A stretch of DNA of 52,273 nucleotides from Acidimicrobiia bacterium (GTDB lineage: Bacteria; Actinomycetota; Acidimicrobiia; Acidimicrobiales; SZUA-35), in contig JAOTVU010000012.1 in assembly GCA_029863385.1 (NCBI GenBank), positions 1 through 52,273 of the forward strand, read 5' to 3'. Position numbers and translations under genes: made by a program. Positions 41,391 through 48,845 of this stretch are shown piece after piece. Numbering within the stretch: position 1 is the first letter of the stretch; each line of letters opens with the position of its first letter. The notes beneath the pieces are model-generated. The model did no database searches. It saw nothing but the letters and a program-made list of their open reading frames with translations, and was not told the DNA's origin.

Positions 41391-42577
41391 ACCCGGCGGA
41401 TGCGTTGCCGGTCGCGGGGCTCGGCCGTGTCGGAGGACACCGAGGTCCGACGACGGTCGTCTGCAACCCGTGCACCGACGAGCGGTGGTCGGATCTGGTC
41501 GAGTCGGCCGGACATCTGTTCCAGAGCGGACCGTGGCTCCGGGTACTACGGGACGCCTACGGATTGTCGCCGAAGGCCGTCCTGGTTGAGGCCGGCGGGA
41601 TCGCGTGGGTCGATGTCGACGACCTTCGGGGCCGCCGCCGCCGGAGCCTGCCGTTCAGCGACTTCGCCGGCCCCGTCGGCTCAACCGAGCCCAGAGCCAT
41701 GGCCTCGGTCCTGGCCTCGGTCTGGGACCAGTCGACACCGATCTCGCTGCGGATACCCGTCGAGCGGCCCGATGATCGACCGGGCCCGGACGACGATTTG
41801 GCCTCGTGGCTCGGCCTGGCGGAGCAGGGGTTGCAGGCCTGGCACTGGACTGACGTGCGCCGCCCCGACAGCCTTGCATCCATATCGGTTGCCGGACCCT
41901 GCGCCACCGGTGATGTCGACGCCGCCCCAACGGCATGGGAGGAGACCGAAGCTGATCCGATGTGGACGGCCCTATCCCCGAAAGCACGGCAGAACATTCG
42001 TCGAGCACGCCGCTCCGGCGTGGAGGTGGGCCTTGCCGCCGACCAACCGGCACTCACCGAGTTCCGGCTCCTGCACCAGCGGCTCCGGAGACGGAAGTAT
42101 GGTTTGCTGGCTCAACCCCAGACGTTCTTCGACGCCCTCCACACCCACTTCGGCCCCGATCGGCTCTCGGTCGTTTCGGCTGGGGTCGACGGCCGGCTCG
42201 TGGCCGGCGTGCTCCTGCTTCGTCATCGCGACCGGGCGTACTACAAGTTCAACGCCTCGAACGCCGACGGCTGGGCCACACGGGCCAACGACCTGGTGAT
42301 GTGGGCGGCACTACGGCAGGCGCGTCGCTGGGGATGTGGGCGCCTCGATCTCGGCGTGAGCGACCTCGACCAACCCGGCCTGGTGCGATACAAGGACAAG
42401 TATGCAACAGGCCGGGGCGTGGTGGTCGAAGTGGGGTGCCCAGCCGGCCAACCGACGTGGAGGGAACAGCGTGTCGACCGCTTGTTGTCGACGATGACGC
42501 GTATGCTCACCGCTGAGCGCTGTCCGGAGATGGTCGCGGAACGAGCGAGCCGCCACCTGTACCGGTTGTTCTGCTGA
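41387..42577 (+). CDS. FemAB/GNAT-fold transferase, second copy
   Basis: A 396-residue protein and the last gene of the operon. The N-terminal half is diverged (HLFQSGPWLRVLRDAYGLSPKAVLVEAGG ... LPFSDFAGPVGS). The C-terminal GNAT domain is clearer: WTALSPKARQNIRRARRSGVEVGLA, LLHQRLRRRKYGLLAQPQTFFDALHTHF, GRLVAGVLLLRHRDRAYYKFNASNADGW, ANDLVMWAALRQARRWGCGRLDLGVSD and LVRYKDKYATG. This matches the FemAB-like/GNAT proteins annotated in polysaccharide loci. It differs enough from the first copy to have a separate acceptor. Start ATG 41387 overlaps the previous stop (ATGA). A strong terminator overlaps its stop codon. Confidence 0.83.
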   Translation: MNPADALPVAGLGRVGGHRGPTTVVCNPCTDERWSDLVESAGHLFQSGPWLRVLRDAYGLSPKAVLVEAGGIAWVDVDDLRGRRRRSLPFSDFAGPVGSTEPRAMASVLASVWDQSTPISLRIPVERPDDRPGPDDDLASWLGLAEQGLQAWHWTDVRRPDSLASISVAGPCATGDVDAAPTAWEETEADPMWTALSPKARQNIRRARRSGVEVGLAADQPALTEFRLLHQRLRRRKYGLLAQPQTFFDALHTHFGPDRLSVVSAGVDGRLVAGVLLLRHRDRAYYKFNASNADGWATRANDLVMWAALRQARRWGCGRLDLGVSDLDQPGLVRYKDKYATGRGVVVEVGCPAGQPTWREQRVDRLLSTMTRMLTAERCPEMVAERASRHLYRLFC

Positions 42578-42604
42578 TCCGGGCGGCGCCGCCGCCCGGA
42601 TCAG
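42574..42604. terminator. Perfect 14-bp stem terminator
   Basis: CTGATCCGGGCGGC (42574-42587) and GCCGCCCGGATCAG (42591-42604) pair without mismatch around a GCC loop. The stem begins at the stop codon of the polysaccharide operon and ends 21 bases from the stop of the opposing potD, so it can serve both directions. Confidence 0.85.
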
Positions 42605-42625
42605 CGAGCTATCAGCCCTTGTCGA

Positions 42626-43732
42626 TCAGCCCTTGGCGTTCTCGAAGGCGTCGGAGTAGTTGATCTCGAAGTCGCCGGTGTCGGCGATCTCCTCCACCTT
42701 GTCCAATCCACCGGGCAGCACGCTCGGATCGGTCAGGAAGGCGTTGAGGTCGTCGTCGAGCAGGTCGATCGAGGCCGCGTTCGGGGTGGCGTAGTAGTTC
42801 CAGTTCGACAGGGTTGCGCCCTGCTCACCGTCGAGCATCCAGTTGATGAACGTGTGGGCGGTACAAGGGTGGGGAGCGTCGAAGGGGATGACCATGTTGT
42901 CGATCCAGCGGGTGCCGCCCTCCTCGGGCACGAAGAACACGTACCGGCTCGGGTCGTCCATCTCCAGGAACTGGGTGAACATGTCGCCCGAGTAGCCGTG
43001 GGCGATGGCCGATTCGCCGGCGGTCAGCAGCTCGTCGGACGAGTCGGTGTCGAATCGCAGCAGGTTGCCCTTGGCCGACTCGATCAGCGCCTGAGCCTCG
43101 TCGAGCTCGCCCTGGTCGGTGGTGTTGAGCGAATAGCCGAGCGCCTTCAGGGCGGCTCCCATTGTTTCGCGGGGGTCGTTCAGCAGGGTGATCTTTCCTG
43201 CGGCCTCGGCAGGCACGGCGTCACCGAAGACCAGGTCCCAGCTCCGGGGGAAGTCGGTGCCGACTACATCGGTGTCGACCGCCAGACCGGTGTAGCCCCA
43301 CTGATAGGGGACCGAGTAGGTCAAATCGGGGTCGTAGCTCGGGGAGGCGAACTCATCGGAGATGTTCGAGGCGTTGGGGATCAGATCGAAGTTGAGCGGC
43401 TGCACGAATTCACCGTCGATCATGATGCCGACCATGTAGTCGGACGGGACGACGACGTCGTAGCCGGAGTTGCCGGCCGACACGACGGGCAGCATGGCCT
43501 CGTTCGAATCGTATTCGGTCATGGTGGCATCGATGCCGTACTCAGCGCCGAAGGCGTCGAGCTGCTCGGGGTCGATGTACTCGGCCCAGTTGTAGAGGGC
43601 CAGCGGACCGTCGGTCTGGCCGAGTTCGCATTCGGCAGCCGCCGATTCGGTGCCGGAATCGCCACCGCACCCGGCCAGAATCATGGCGAAAGCGGCGATC
43701 ACCGCCGTCCACCGAAATCGTGATGAGGTCAT
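42626..43732 (-). CDS. potD: Polyamine ABC transporter substrate-binding lipoprotein
   Basis: A 368-residue lipoprotein with signal and lipobox ILAG-Cys22 (FAMILAGCGG). The mature domain is PotD/PotF-like: LALYNWAEYIDPEQLDAFGAEYGIDATMTEYDSNEAMLPVV, YDVVVPSDYMVGIMI, SVPYQWGYTGLAVDTDVVG, ITLLNDPRETMGAALKALGYSLNTTDQGEL and AIAHGYSGDMFTQFL. The Trp/Glu/Tyr motifs that cage polyamine amines in PotD appear to be present, but the exact ligand cannot be read from sequence. The start ATG 43732 has AGGGAG upstream; a longer frame from 43840 lacks a signal at its N terminus. It is the last gene of a potA-potB-potC-potD string. Confidence 0.92.
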   Translation of the reverse strand: MTSSRFRWTAVIAAFAMILAGCGGDSGTESAAAECELGQTDGPLALYNWAEYIDPEQLDAFGAEYGIDATMTEYDSNEAMLPVVSAGNSGYDVVVPSDYMVGIMIDGEFVQPLNFDLIPNASNISDEFASPSYDPDLTYSVPYQWGYTGLAVDTDVVGTDFPRSWDLVFGDAVPAEAAGKITLLNDPRETMGAALKALGYSLNTTDQGELDEAQALIESAKGNLLRFDTDSSDELLTAGESAIAHGYSGDMFTQFLEMDDPSRYVFFVPEEGGTRWIDNMVIPFDAPHPCTAHTFINWMLDGEQGATLSNWNYYATPNAASIDLLDDDLNAFLTDPSVLPGGLDKVEEIADTGDFEINYSDAFENAKG

Positions 43733-43790
43733 GTTTCTCCCTTTGATTCTCTGTGTTGATTCCGTCGGGATGTCCGACGGCCTAGCTCGG

Positions 43791-44609
43791 CTACACAGCG
43801 TCGTCGCCACGGAGCCGTTGGGCCAGCAACGAGAGCGCAACCAGCGCCATCGAGGCCACGAGCATCACAACTGAAACCGCGTTGATCAGCGGGGTGACGC
43901 CCTTTCGTATCAGACTGAAAACATACACCGGAAGAGTGCTCCATCCGCCGCCGGTGACGAACTGGGTGATCACCACATCGTCGAGCGAGAGCGTCATGGC
44001 CAGCAGGCCGCCTCCCAGGATGCCGGGCATGATCAACGGCAGGGTCACGTGGCGGAACGCCTGCCAACGAGACGCGTAGAGGTCCATGGCCGCCTCCTCC
44101 AGCTTGTCATCCATGCCGGACAGCCGGGCTCGAACCACAATCGAGACGAAGCTGATGCAGAAGGCGATGTGGCTGAGGGCGATGGTCCCGAACCCTTTGG
44201 GGAAGCCGAACCATGTGGCCGCCTGGGCGAAGAACAGGAGCAACATCACGGCCATGGTGACGTCCGGGATGATGACCGGCAGATAGAGCAGCGCATCGAA
44301 GACCCGTTGACCCCGGAAGCGGAACCGTTCGAGGGCGAATGCGCTCATCGTGCCGAGCACGACCGAGACCAGTGTGGCCACGATGGCGATGCGAATCGAG
44401 TTCGACAGTGCGCCCGTCAGTTCACCGTCGGACGCGAACTCCGAGTACCAGGAGGTGGTGAAACCGCCCCACACACTGGCGTTGCGGCTGTCGGAGAACG
44501 AGTAGATGATCAGCACGAGGATCGGTGCGTAGAAGAAGAAGTAGACGAGCCACGAGGTGGCCGCCAACGCACCTTTCGTCAAGCCCCGGGGTTCGGTGAT
44601 GCCGCTCAC
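43791..44609 (-). CDS. potC: Polyamine ABC transporter permease
   Basis: A 272-residue inner-membrane permease with six helices. The start resembles PotC (LAATSWLVYFFFYAPILVLIIYSFSDSRNASVWGGFTTSWY), and the cytoplasmic EAA loop reads EEAAMDLYASRWQAFRHVTLPLIMPGILGGGLLAMTLSLDDVVIT. I chose GTG 44609 because GGAGG lies eight bases upstream and the longer frame (from 44786) covers the palindromic element and the potB end. It is separated from potB by 94 bases containing copy 2 of a dispersed palindrome, while the other pot genes are tightly packed. Confidence 0.9.
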   Translation of the reverse strand: MSGITEPRGLTKGALAATSWLVYFFFYAPILVLIIYSFSDSRNASVWGGFTTSWYSEFASDGELTGALSNSIRIAIVATLVSVVLGTMSAFALERFRFRGQRVFDALLYLPVIIPDVTMAVMLLLFFAQAATWFGFPKGFGTIALSHIAFCISFVSIVVRARLSGMDDKLEEAAMDLYASRWQAFRHVTLPLIMPGILGGGLLAMTLSLDDVVITQFVTGGGWSTLPVYVFSLIRKGVTPLINAVSVVMLVASMALVALSLLAQRLRGDDAV

Positions 44610-44633
44610 TGCGCCGACCTCCCCCCGGTTGTT

Positions 44634-44675
44634 CTGTGCGCCGCCCGCCCGGGTTTCCGGGTCTGGAGCGCACAG
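44634..44675. repeat. 42-nt dispersed palindromic element, copy 2
   Basis: CTGTGCGC...GCGCACAG with inner CCCGG/CCGGG around GTTT is the same length as the copy at 10943-10984. Both copies are preceded by TGTT. It occupies the only sizeable gap inside the pot operon (44610-44703). Confidence 0.75.
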
Positions 44676-44703
44676 ATGGGGAGGGGTGGCAACTGGTCGC
44701 CGA

Positions 44704-45627
44704 TCACAGGGTCCGACCCCCCTTGCGGAAATAGACGATGGTGGCGGCCAGCATGAACACCATGAGGACTGTCGACATGGCCGCACCGAACGGGAGGTTC
44801 CGGGCGGTCAGGAATTGGGTGACGATGTACGATCCGAGCATCGTGGTACCGGTGCCGCCGAGTACCTGCGGGGTGACGTAGGCCCCGAGCGAGGGGATGA
44901 ACACCAGTATCGAACCGGCGATCACCCCGGGCAGCGACAGCGGCCACAGCACGTGTCGAAACGACTGGAACCCGGTGGCGTAAAGATCCCGGCTGGCCTC
45001 CAGCAGCCGGCCGTCGATGCGTTCGATGGATGCGTAGAGCGGCAGGATCATGAAGGGCAGGAAGCCGTAGACGAGGCCGAGTACCACGGCGGCCTGGGTG
45101 AACAGGATTCGCGTCGGACCGAAGCCGAGGAACTCGGCAACCCGGCTGAGCGGGCCGTCGGTGCCGAGGATCACGTACCAGGCGTAGTTCCGGACCAGGA
45201 AGTTGGTCCAGAACGGGATCATCACGAACACGAGCATGACGTTGCGGACCGTCTCGGACCGGGTCGCCATGTAGTAGGCGAACGGGTAGGAGATGGCCAG
45301 GCAGATGAGGGTGGTGAGGATGGCCAGGCCGGCGGAGCGCACGATGATCGTGCGGATCAGCTCATCGTTCAGCTCCAGGTAGGAGTCGAGGTTGAAGCGG
45401 GTGAGGTCGGCGCCGCCGAACCGGTCGCGGGTGGCGAACGAGTAGACGACGACGGTCACCAGGGGAATGGCGAAGAAGACGATGAGGTAGAGGTAGGCGG
45501 GGAGGGCGATGAGCAGGCCCCGTCGCCGTTCCTGGGCGATGTTGGCCGCCTCGAACTCCGGTGTGGCCTCCTCACCCTCGATGAACGGTTCGACGTCGAT
45601 CTCGTCTCGCTCGACGACAGCGGCCAT
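44704..45627 (-). CDS. potB: Polyamine ABC transporter permease
   Basis: A 307-residue permease with six helices after a 35-residue N-terminal tail. The PotB-type start is GLLIALPAYLYLIVFFAIPLVTVVVYSFATRDRFGG. Other landmarks are ISYPFAYYMATRSETVRNVMLVFVMIPFWTNFLVRNYAW and the EAA loop LLEASRDLYATGFQSFRHVLWPLSLPGVIAGSILVFIPSLGAYVTP. The start ATG 45627 overlaps the potA stop by one base (TAATG), so the two are translationally coupled; the frame continuing to 45663 is a shadow of potA. It pairs with potC to form the membrane channel. Confidence 0.92.
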   Translation of the reverse strand: MAAVVERDEIDVEPFIEGEEATPEFEAANIAQERRRGLLIALPAYLYLIVFFAIPLVTVVVYSFATRDRFGGADLTRFNLDSYLELNDELIRTIIVRSAGLAILTTLICLAISYPFAYYMATRSETVRNVMLVFVMIPFWTNFLVRNYAWYVILGTDGPLSRVAEFLGFGPTRILFTQAAVVLGLVYGFLPFMILPLYASIERIDGRLLEASRDLYATGFQSFRHVLWPLSLPGVIAGSILVFIPSLGAYVTPQVLGGTGTTMLGSYIVTQFLTARNLPFGAAMSTVLMVFMLAATIVYFRKGGRTL

Positions 45628-46757
45628 TACTCGGCCACCACCCAGTTCGACGATCGATCCCACCAGACCGACACCTCGTCGCCGGGTCGGAAGCGCCCGT
45701 GGGAGCCGACGGCGGGAGCCCGTACCTCCAGATCGATCCAGTCGACGCTTACGTGGTAGTCGAGCGCGTGGCCGAGGTACACGGCGGTCGACACGACACC
45801 GTCGAGGCTGTCGGCCCGGTGTTCGGCCGGAACCGTACGCCGGGGCCCGATCGAGATCGCCTCGGGCCGTAGAGACATCGCCACCTGCGTCCCGGCGGCG
45901 TACTCGGACGGGGCCAGGACCTTGGAGCCATTGGCGAGCACGATCGTGTCGGCGTCGGCGACGGTGGCCTCGATCAGGTTGGTCTGGCCGATGAAGTCGG
46001 CGACGAACCGGTTGACGGGCCGCTCGTAGAGCTCCTCGGCCGAACCGACCTGGAGCAACCGGCCGTCGTGCATCACGGCGATCCGATCGCTCATGGTTAG
46101 GGCCTCCTCCTGATCGTGGGTGACGAAGACGAAGCTGACGCCGAGCTCCCGCTGGAGGCTCTTCAGCTCGAGCTGCATCTCCTGCCGGAGCTTGAGATCG
46201 AGGGCGCCGAGCGGTTCGTCGAGGAGGAGCACCTTCGGCCGGTTGACCAGCGCCCGGGCCAGCGCCACCCGTTGCTGCTGGCCGCCCGAGAGTTGCGACG
46301 GCCGGCGTTTCTCCATGCCGCTCAGCTGGACGAGGTCGATCAGCTCGCCCGCCCTCGACGACGCCGTCGCCTTGTCGACGCCCTGCATGCGCAGCCCGAA
46401 GCTGACGTTGTCGAGCACGGTCATGTGGGGAAACAGGGCGTAGTTCTGGAAGACGGTGTTGACGGGGCGCTTGTTGGGAGGCAGTGTGCCGACCTCGTCA
46501 CCGAATATCTTCAGGCTGCCCGACGTGGGGAACTCCAGCCCGGCGATCATTCGCAGCGTCGTGGTCTTGCCGCAGCCCGACGGACCGAGCATGGCGAAGA
46601 ACTCGCCATCGGCGATCGACAGGTCGACGTCGTCGACCGCGACCACCGCGTTTTCGCCGCTGCCGAATCGTTTGGTCACCCCTCGAATGGCGACGGCGTC
46701 GACTGTGGTCGCCACCTCCTTCTCGCCGTCGACCTGGGCCACGTCGGCCTCTGTCAT
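45627..46757 (-). CDS. potA: Polyamine ABC transporter ATP-binding protein
   Basis: A 376-residue ABC ATPase. It has Walker A GPSGCGKTT, Q-loop FQNYALFPHMTV, signature QLSGGQQQRVALARAL, Walker B VLLLDEPLGALD and H-loop FVFVTHDQEEAL. A C-terminal TOBE domain (about 285-370) reads AMSLRPEAISIGPR and continues with DYHVSVDW and FRPGDEVSVWW-type strands. It drives import through the PotBC channel. Start ATG 46757 follows the GNAT gene by 49 bases. Spacing and orientation suggest one operon beginning at the C45-family gene. Confidence 0.94.
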   Translation of the reverse strand: MTEADVAQVDGEKEVATTVDAVAIRGVTKRFGSGENAVVAVDDVDLSIADGEFFAMLGPSGCGKTTTLRMIAGLEFPTSGSLKIFGDEVGTLPPNKRPVNTVFQNYALFPHMTVLDNVSFGLRMQGVDKATASSRAGELIDLVQLSGMEKRRPSQLSGGQQQRVALARALVNRPKVLLLDEPLGALDLKLRQEMQLELKSLQRELGVSFVFVTHDQEEALTMSDRIAVMHDGRLLQVGSAEELYERPVNRFVADFIGQTNLIEATVADADTIVLANGSKVLAPSEYAAGTQVAMSLRPEAISIGPRRTVPAEHRADSLDGVVSTAVYLGHALDYHVSVDWIDLEVRAPAVGSHGRFRPGDEVSVWWDRSSNWVVAE

Positions 46758-46806
46758 CGGTGTCTCCCCATGGGTTTCGGTTCCACCCGGCGGATGTGCC
46801 GGGTCG

Positions 46807-47574
46807 CTACGTTGCCGCCGCCGGATTGTGCCAGACGATCAGCGCGGCGTAGTTGTTGACGGCCGGATCCGTGATGTAGTTCGGCAACGCCGGCCCCAGT
46901 TCGAATCCGTTCTCGGCCTGGAAGCTCAGGGTCGGGTCGTACAGATCGCCGCGCCGTACCGCATCAATGTACTCATCGGCGGACATCGTGTCGATATGTC
47001 GGGCGTAGCCGGGCATGACGCCGCCGGCGACGATACCGAGAAGGCCGAGATCGTGGCAGACCTGTTTGCGCAGGGCGTAGACCTCCCGGCCGATACCGCG
47101 GCGGCGGTACTCGATCCGGGTGGAGATCCCGGTGCCGTAGTACCAGCGGCCGTCGGGATCGTCGCCGCTGTCTTCGGGCGTGTGGCCCATGATGTCGTGG
47201 ATCGTGTGCTGGGGGTTGTCGAGGTCGAACTGGGTTCGCAGCCCGAGCCCCATCGACACCAGCTTCGGGCCGGGCGTGTCGTCGGCCGCTCCGTCGCCGC
47301 CTTCGGGTTCGACGTCGAATCCGGCGAAACAGCCGACGCCGAAGTCGGTGGCCAGGGCCCGGAGCTCGATCCGGTTGTAGAGATCCTCCGGGTCCGCGGT
47401 CGGATAGGAGGCGAGTTCGAGTGCCTCCAGGTCCTCGGCCCAGCGGGGCACGATGTTGGCGTAGTGCAGACCGCTGCGGGCGCCGATGGCGACCACGGGT
47501 TCACCGTCGACAGTGCGCCCGGCGATGACGTCGGGATCGGTGAGCAGCGCCGGTGTGCTGACGTGATCGGTCAT
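46807..47574 (-). CDS. GNAT-family acetyltransferase-like protein
   Basis: A 255-residue protein. The C-terminal half carries a recognisable GNAT motif A, RIEYRRRGIGREVYALRKQVCHDLG (RRGIGR as the acetyl-CoA pyrophosphate loop). It is preceded by beta strands with KLVSMGLGLRTQFDLDNPQHTIHDIMGHTPEDSGDD, and its N-terminal part is longer than in simple GNATs. It may acylate amines or act as a partner of the C45 enzyme encoded seven bases upstream. The start ATG 47574 begins the compact protein MTDHVSTPALL; the longer frame to 47658 lies within the upstream gene. It sits between the C45 gene and potA in one apparent operon. Confidence 0.75.
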   Translation of the reverse strand: MTDHVSTPALLTDPDVIAGRTVDGEPVVAIGARSGLHYANIVPRWAEDLEALELASYPTADPEDLYNRIELRALATDFGVGCFAGFDVEPEGGDGAADDTPGPKLVSMGLGLRTQFDLDNPQHTIHDIMGHTPEDSGDDPDGRWYYGTGISTRIEYRRRGIGREVYALRKQVCHDLGLLGIVAGGVMPGYARHIDTMSADEYIDAVRRGDLYDPTLSFQAENGFELGPALPNYITDPAVNNYAALIVWHNPAAAT

Positions 47575-47581
47575 CGGGTGG

Positions 47582-48739
47582 TCAGCGGTCGGTCGTCGGC
47601 ATGGTGAAGTGCTGGTAGTCGTTGTCCGACGGCGGACCCCAGCACGCCCAGAAATCACCGGTCGCCGGCCGCATCACCGCGGCACCCGACGATTCGATGC
47701 GGTATGGATCGAACGGAACCTGGCAGATCGCCTCGGGGTCGCGGGTCAGGTCGAACAGTCGCTCGGCGTCGATCGGCCCGTCGGCCAGCAGCTCGCCCGC
47801 ACGGGCCAGCCGGGCCGCCGAGCTCGCCAGGAGCGCGTGGTCCCGCTTGCCCTCGACGGCTCTGGCCTCGTCGTGGAGGACGTGGTTCGTGTGGATCAAC
47901 GGCTCGTCGTCGAGTTTGGTCACGACCCGGGCGGTCGGCATCGCCTCCACGTTGTAGCCGACCCCGTTCGAATCGAAGATCAAGTAGTTGTGGGCGCCGG
48001 CGATATCGGCCGCAAGCAGTACGTTGAGGGCGTCGTCGGCCGATTCCCGCTCGAGCATCGCCCGGACCACCGTCGGCCACGTGACGCCACGGGTCCCATC
48101 GGTGCAGACCAGGTTGTTGATCCCGACGCAGACACCCAGTTCGTTCATACCGATCTGGCCGACGCAGCCGGTCGTGGTGAACACAAGAGCGGCCGGTCCA
48201 TCGGTCGGGGTGATCCGGAGGAGCACCACGAACTCGGTGGCCGTGTCGTGCATGTCCCAGGTCTGGCCGTAGTAGCCGTGGCGCCCGTCGTCGGCTTCGT
48301 CGCTGCGGCTGTCGGGGACGATGACGGCGGTGCAGTCGTCCTCGATCACCGTCGCCGGATGATCGCCACCGACGACGGTACGCACGGTATCGACGAAATC
48401 GGTGAACCCGCCGACGACGATCGCCTCGGGCGGTGTGATGCCGGCGGCGTCGGCCATCGCCATCATCTCGGCGTGCAACCCGGGGTGGAACTCCTCGTGG
48501 GCCCCGAGCATCGATTCGGCGATGTCGAGGACATCGGCGGTGGGCATTGGGCCGTCGGTCCAGCGGCCGCCGGCGACGAGGGCCACGCGATCCGCGGTGT
48601 AGGCCCGGATCTCCTCGGCATGAGCAAGCCCGTGTCGGCGGCCCATCGCGCTCGGAGCTCCGGTCAGATCGACAACTCGAATCGGTGGACGCTTCACCAC
48701 TTCCCCACTTCCTGTCGAGGGGCCAACGATTATCGCCAT
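47582..48739 (-). CDS. C45-family autoproteolytic acyltransferase/amide hydrolase
   Basis: A 385-residue Ntn-hydrolase precursor. The predicted self-cleavage site and nucleophile is Cys136 in IEDDCTAVIVPDS, followed by YGQTWDMHD, VLLRITPTDGPAALVFTTTGCVGQIGMNELGVCVGINNL and NYLIFDSNGVGYNVEA. These are the landmarks of the acyl-CoA:6-aminopenicillanate acyltransferase/carcinine hydrolase group. Relatives form or break amide bonds of amines, for example beta-alanyl-histamine. Here it is the first gene upstream of GNAT and potABCD, so hydrolysis or formation of an acylated amine is a reasonable role (inference). Start ATG 48739 is kept; a GTG at about 48697 is an alternative that still leaves the whole domain. 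Confidence 0.83.
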   Translation of the reverse strand: MAIIVGPSTGSGEVVKRPPIRVVDLTGAPSAMGRRHGLAHAEEIRAYTADRVALVAGGRWTDGPMPTADVLDIAESMLGAHEEFHPGLHAEMMAMADAAGITPPEAIVVGGFTDFVDTVRTVVGGDHPATVIEDDCTAVIVPDSRSDEADDGRHGYYGQTWDMHDTATEFVVLLRITPTDGPAALVFTTTGCVGQIGMNELGVCVGINNLVCTDGTRGVTWPTVVRAMLERESADDALNVLLAADIAGAHNYLIFDSNGVGYNVEAMPTARVVTKLDDEPLIHTNHVLHDEARAVEGKRDHALLASSAARLARAGELLADGPIDAERLFDLTRDPEAICQVPFDPYRIESSGAAVMRPATGDFWACWGPPSDNDYQHFTMPTTDR

Positions 48740-48782
48740 TCTACGCCGGTGTGGTGGCCAGCACGAAGATCGAGTGGCCGAG

Positions 48783-48811
48783 ACGACGACCGTGAGAACG
48801 ACGACCGTGAG
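48783..48811. repeat. 15-base-pitch direct repeat in a divergent promoter
   Basis: ACGACGACCGTGAG occurs at 48783-48796 and 48798-48811. It lies in the 106-base gap between the C45 gene and the oxidoreductase gene and may be a regulator site or simple slippage. Confidence 0.5.
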
Positions 48812-48845
48812 CGGGACCGATACCGTGTGTCGTTAGATTGTGTCG

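Noticed and set aside
44557..45759. 400-codon plus-strand frame over potB/potC
   Set aside because: It is rich in Glu/Gly/His runs typical of antisense frames of membrane genes.
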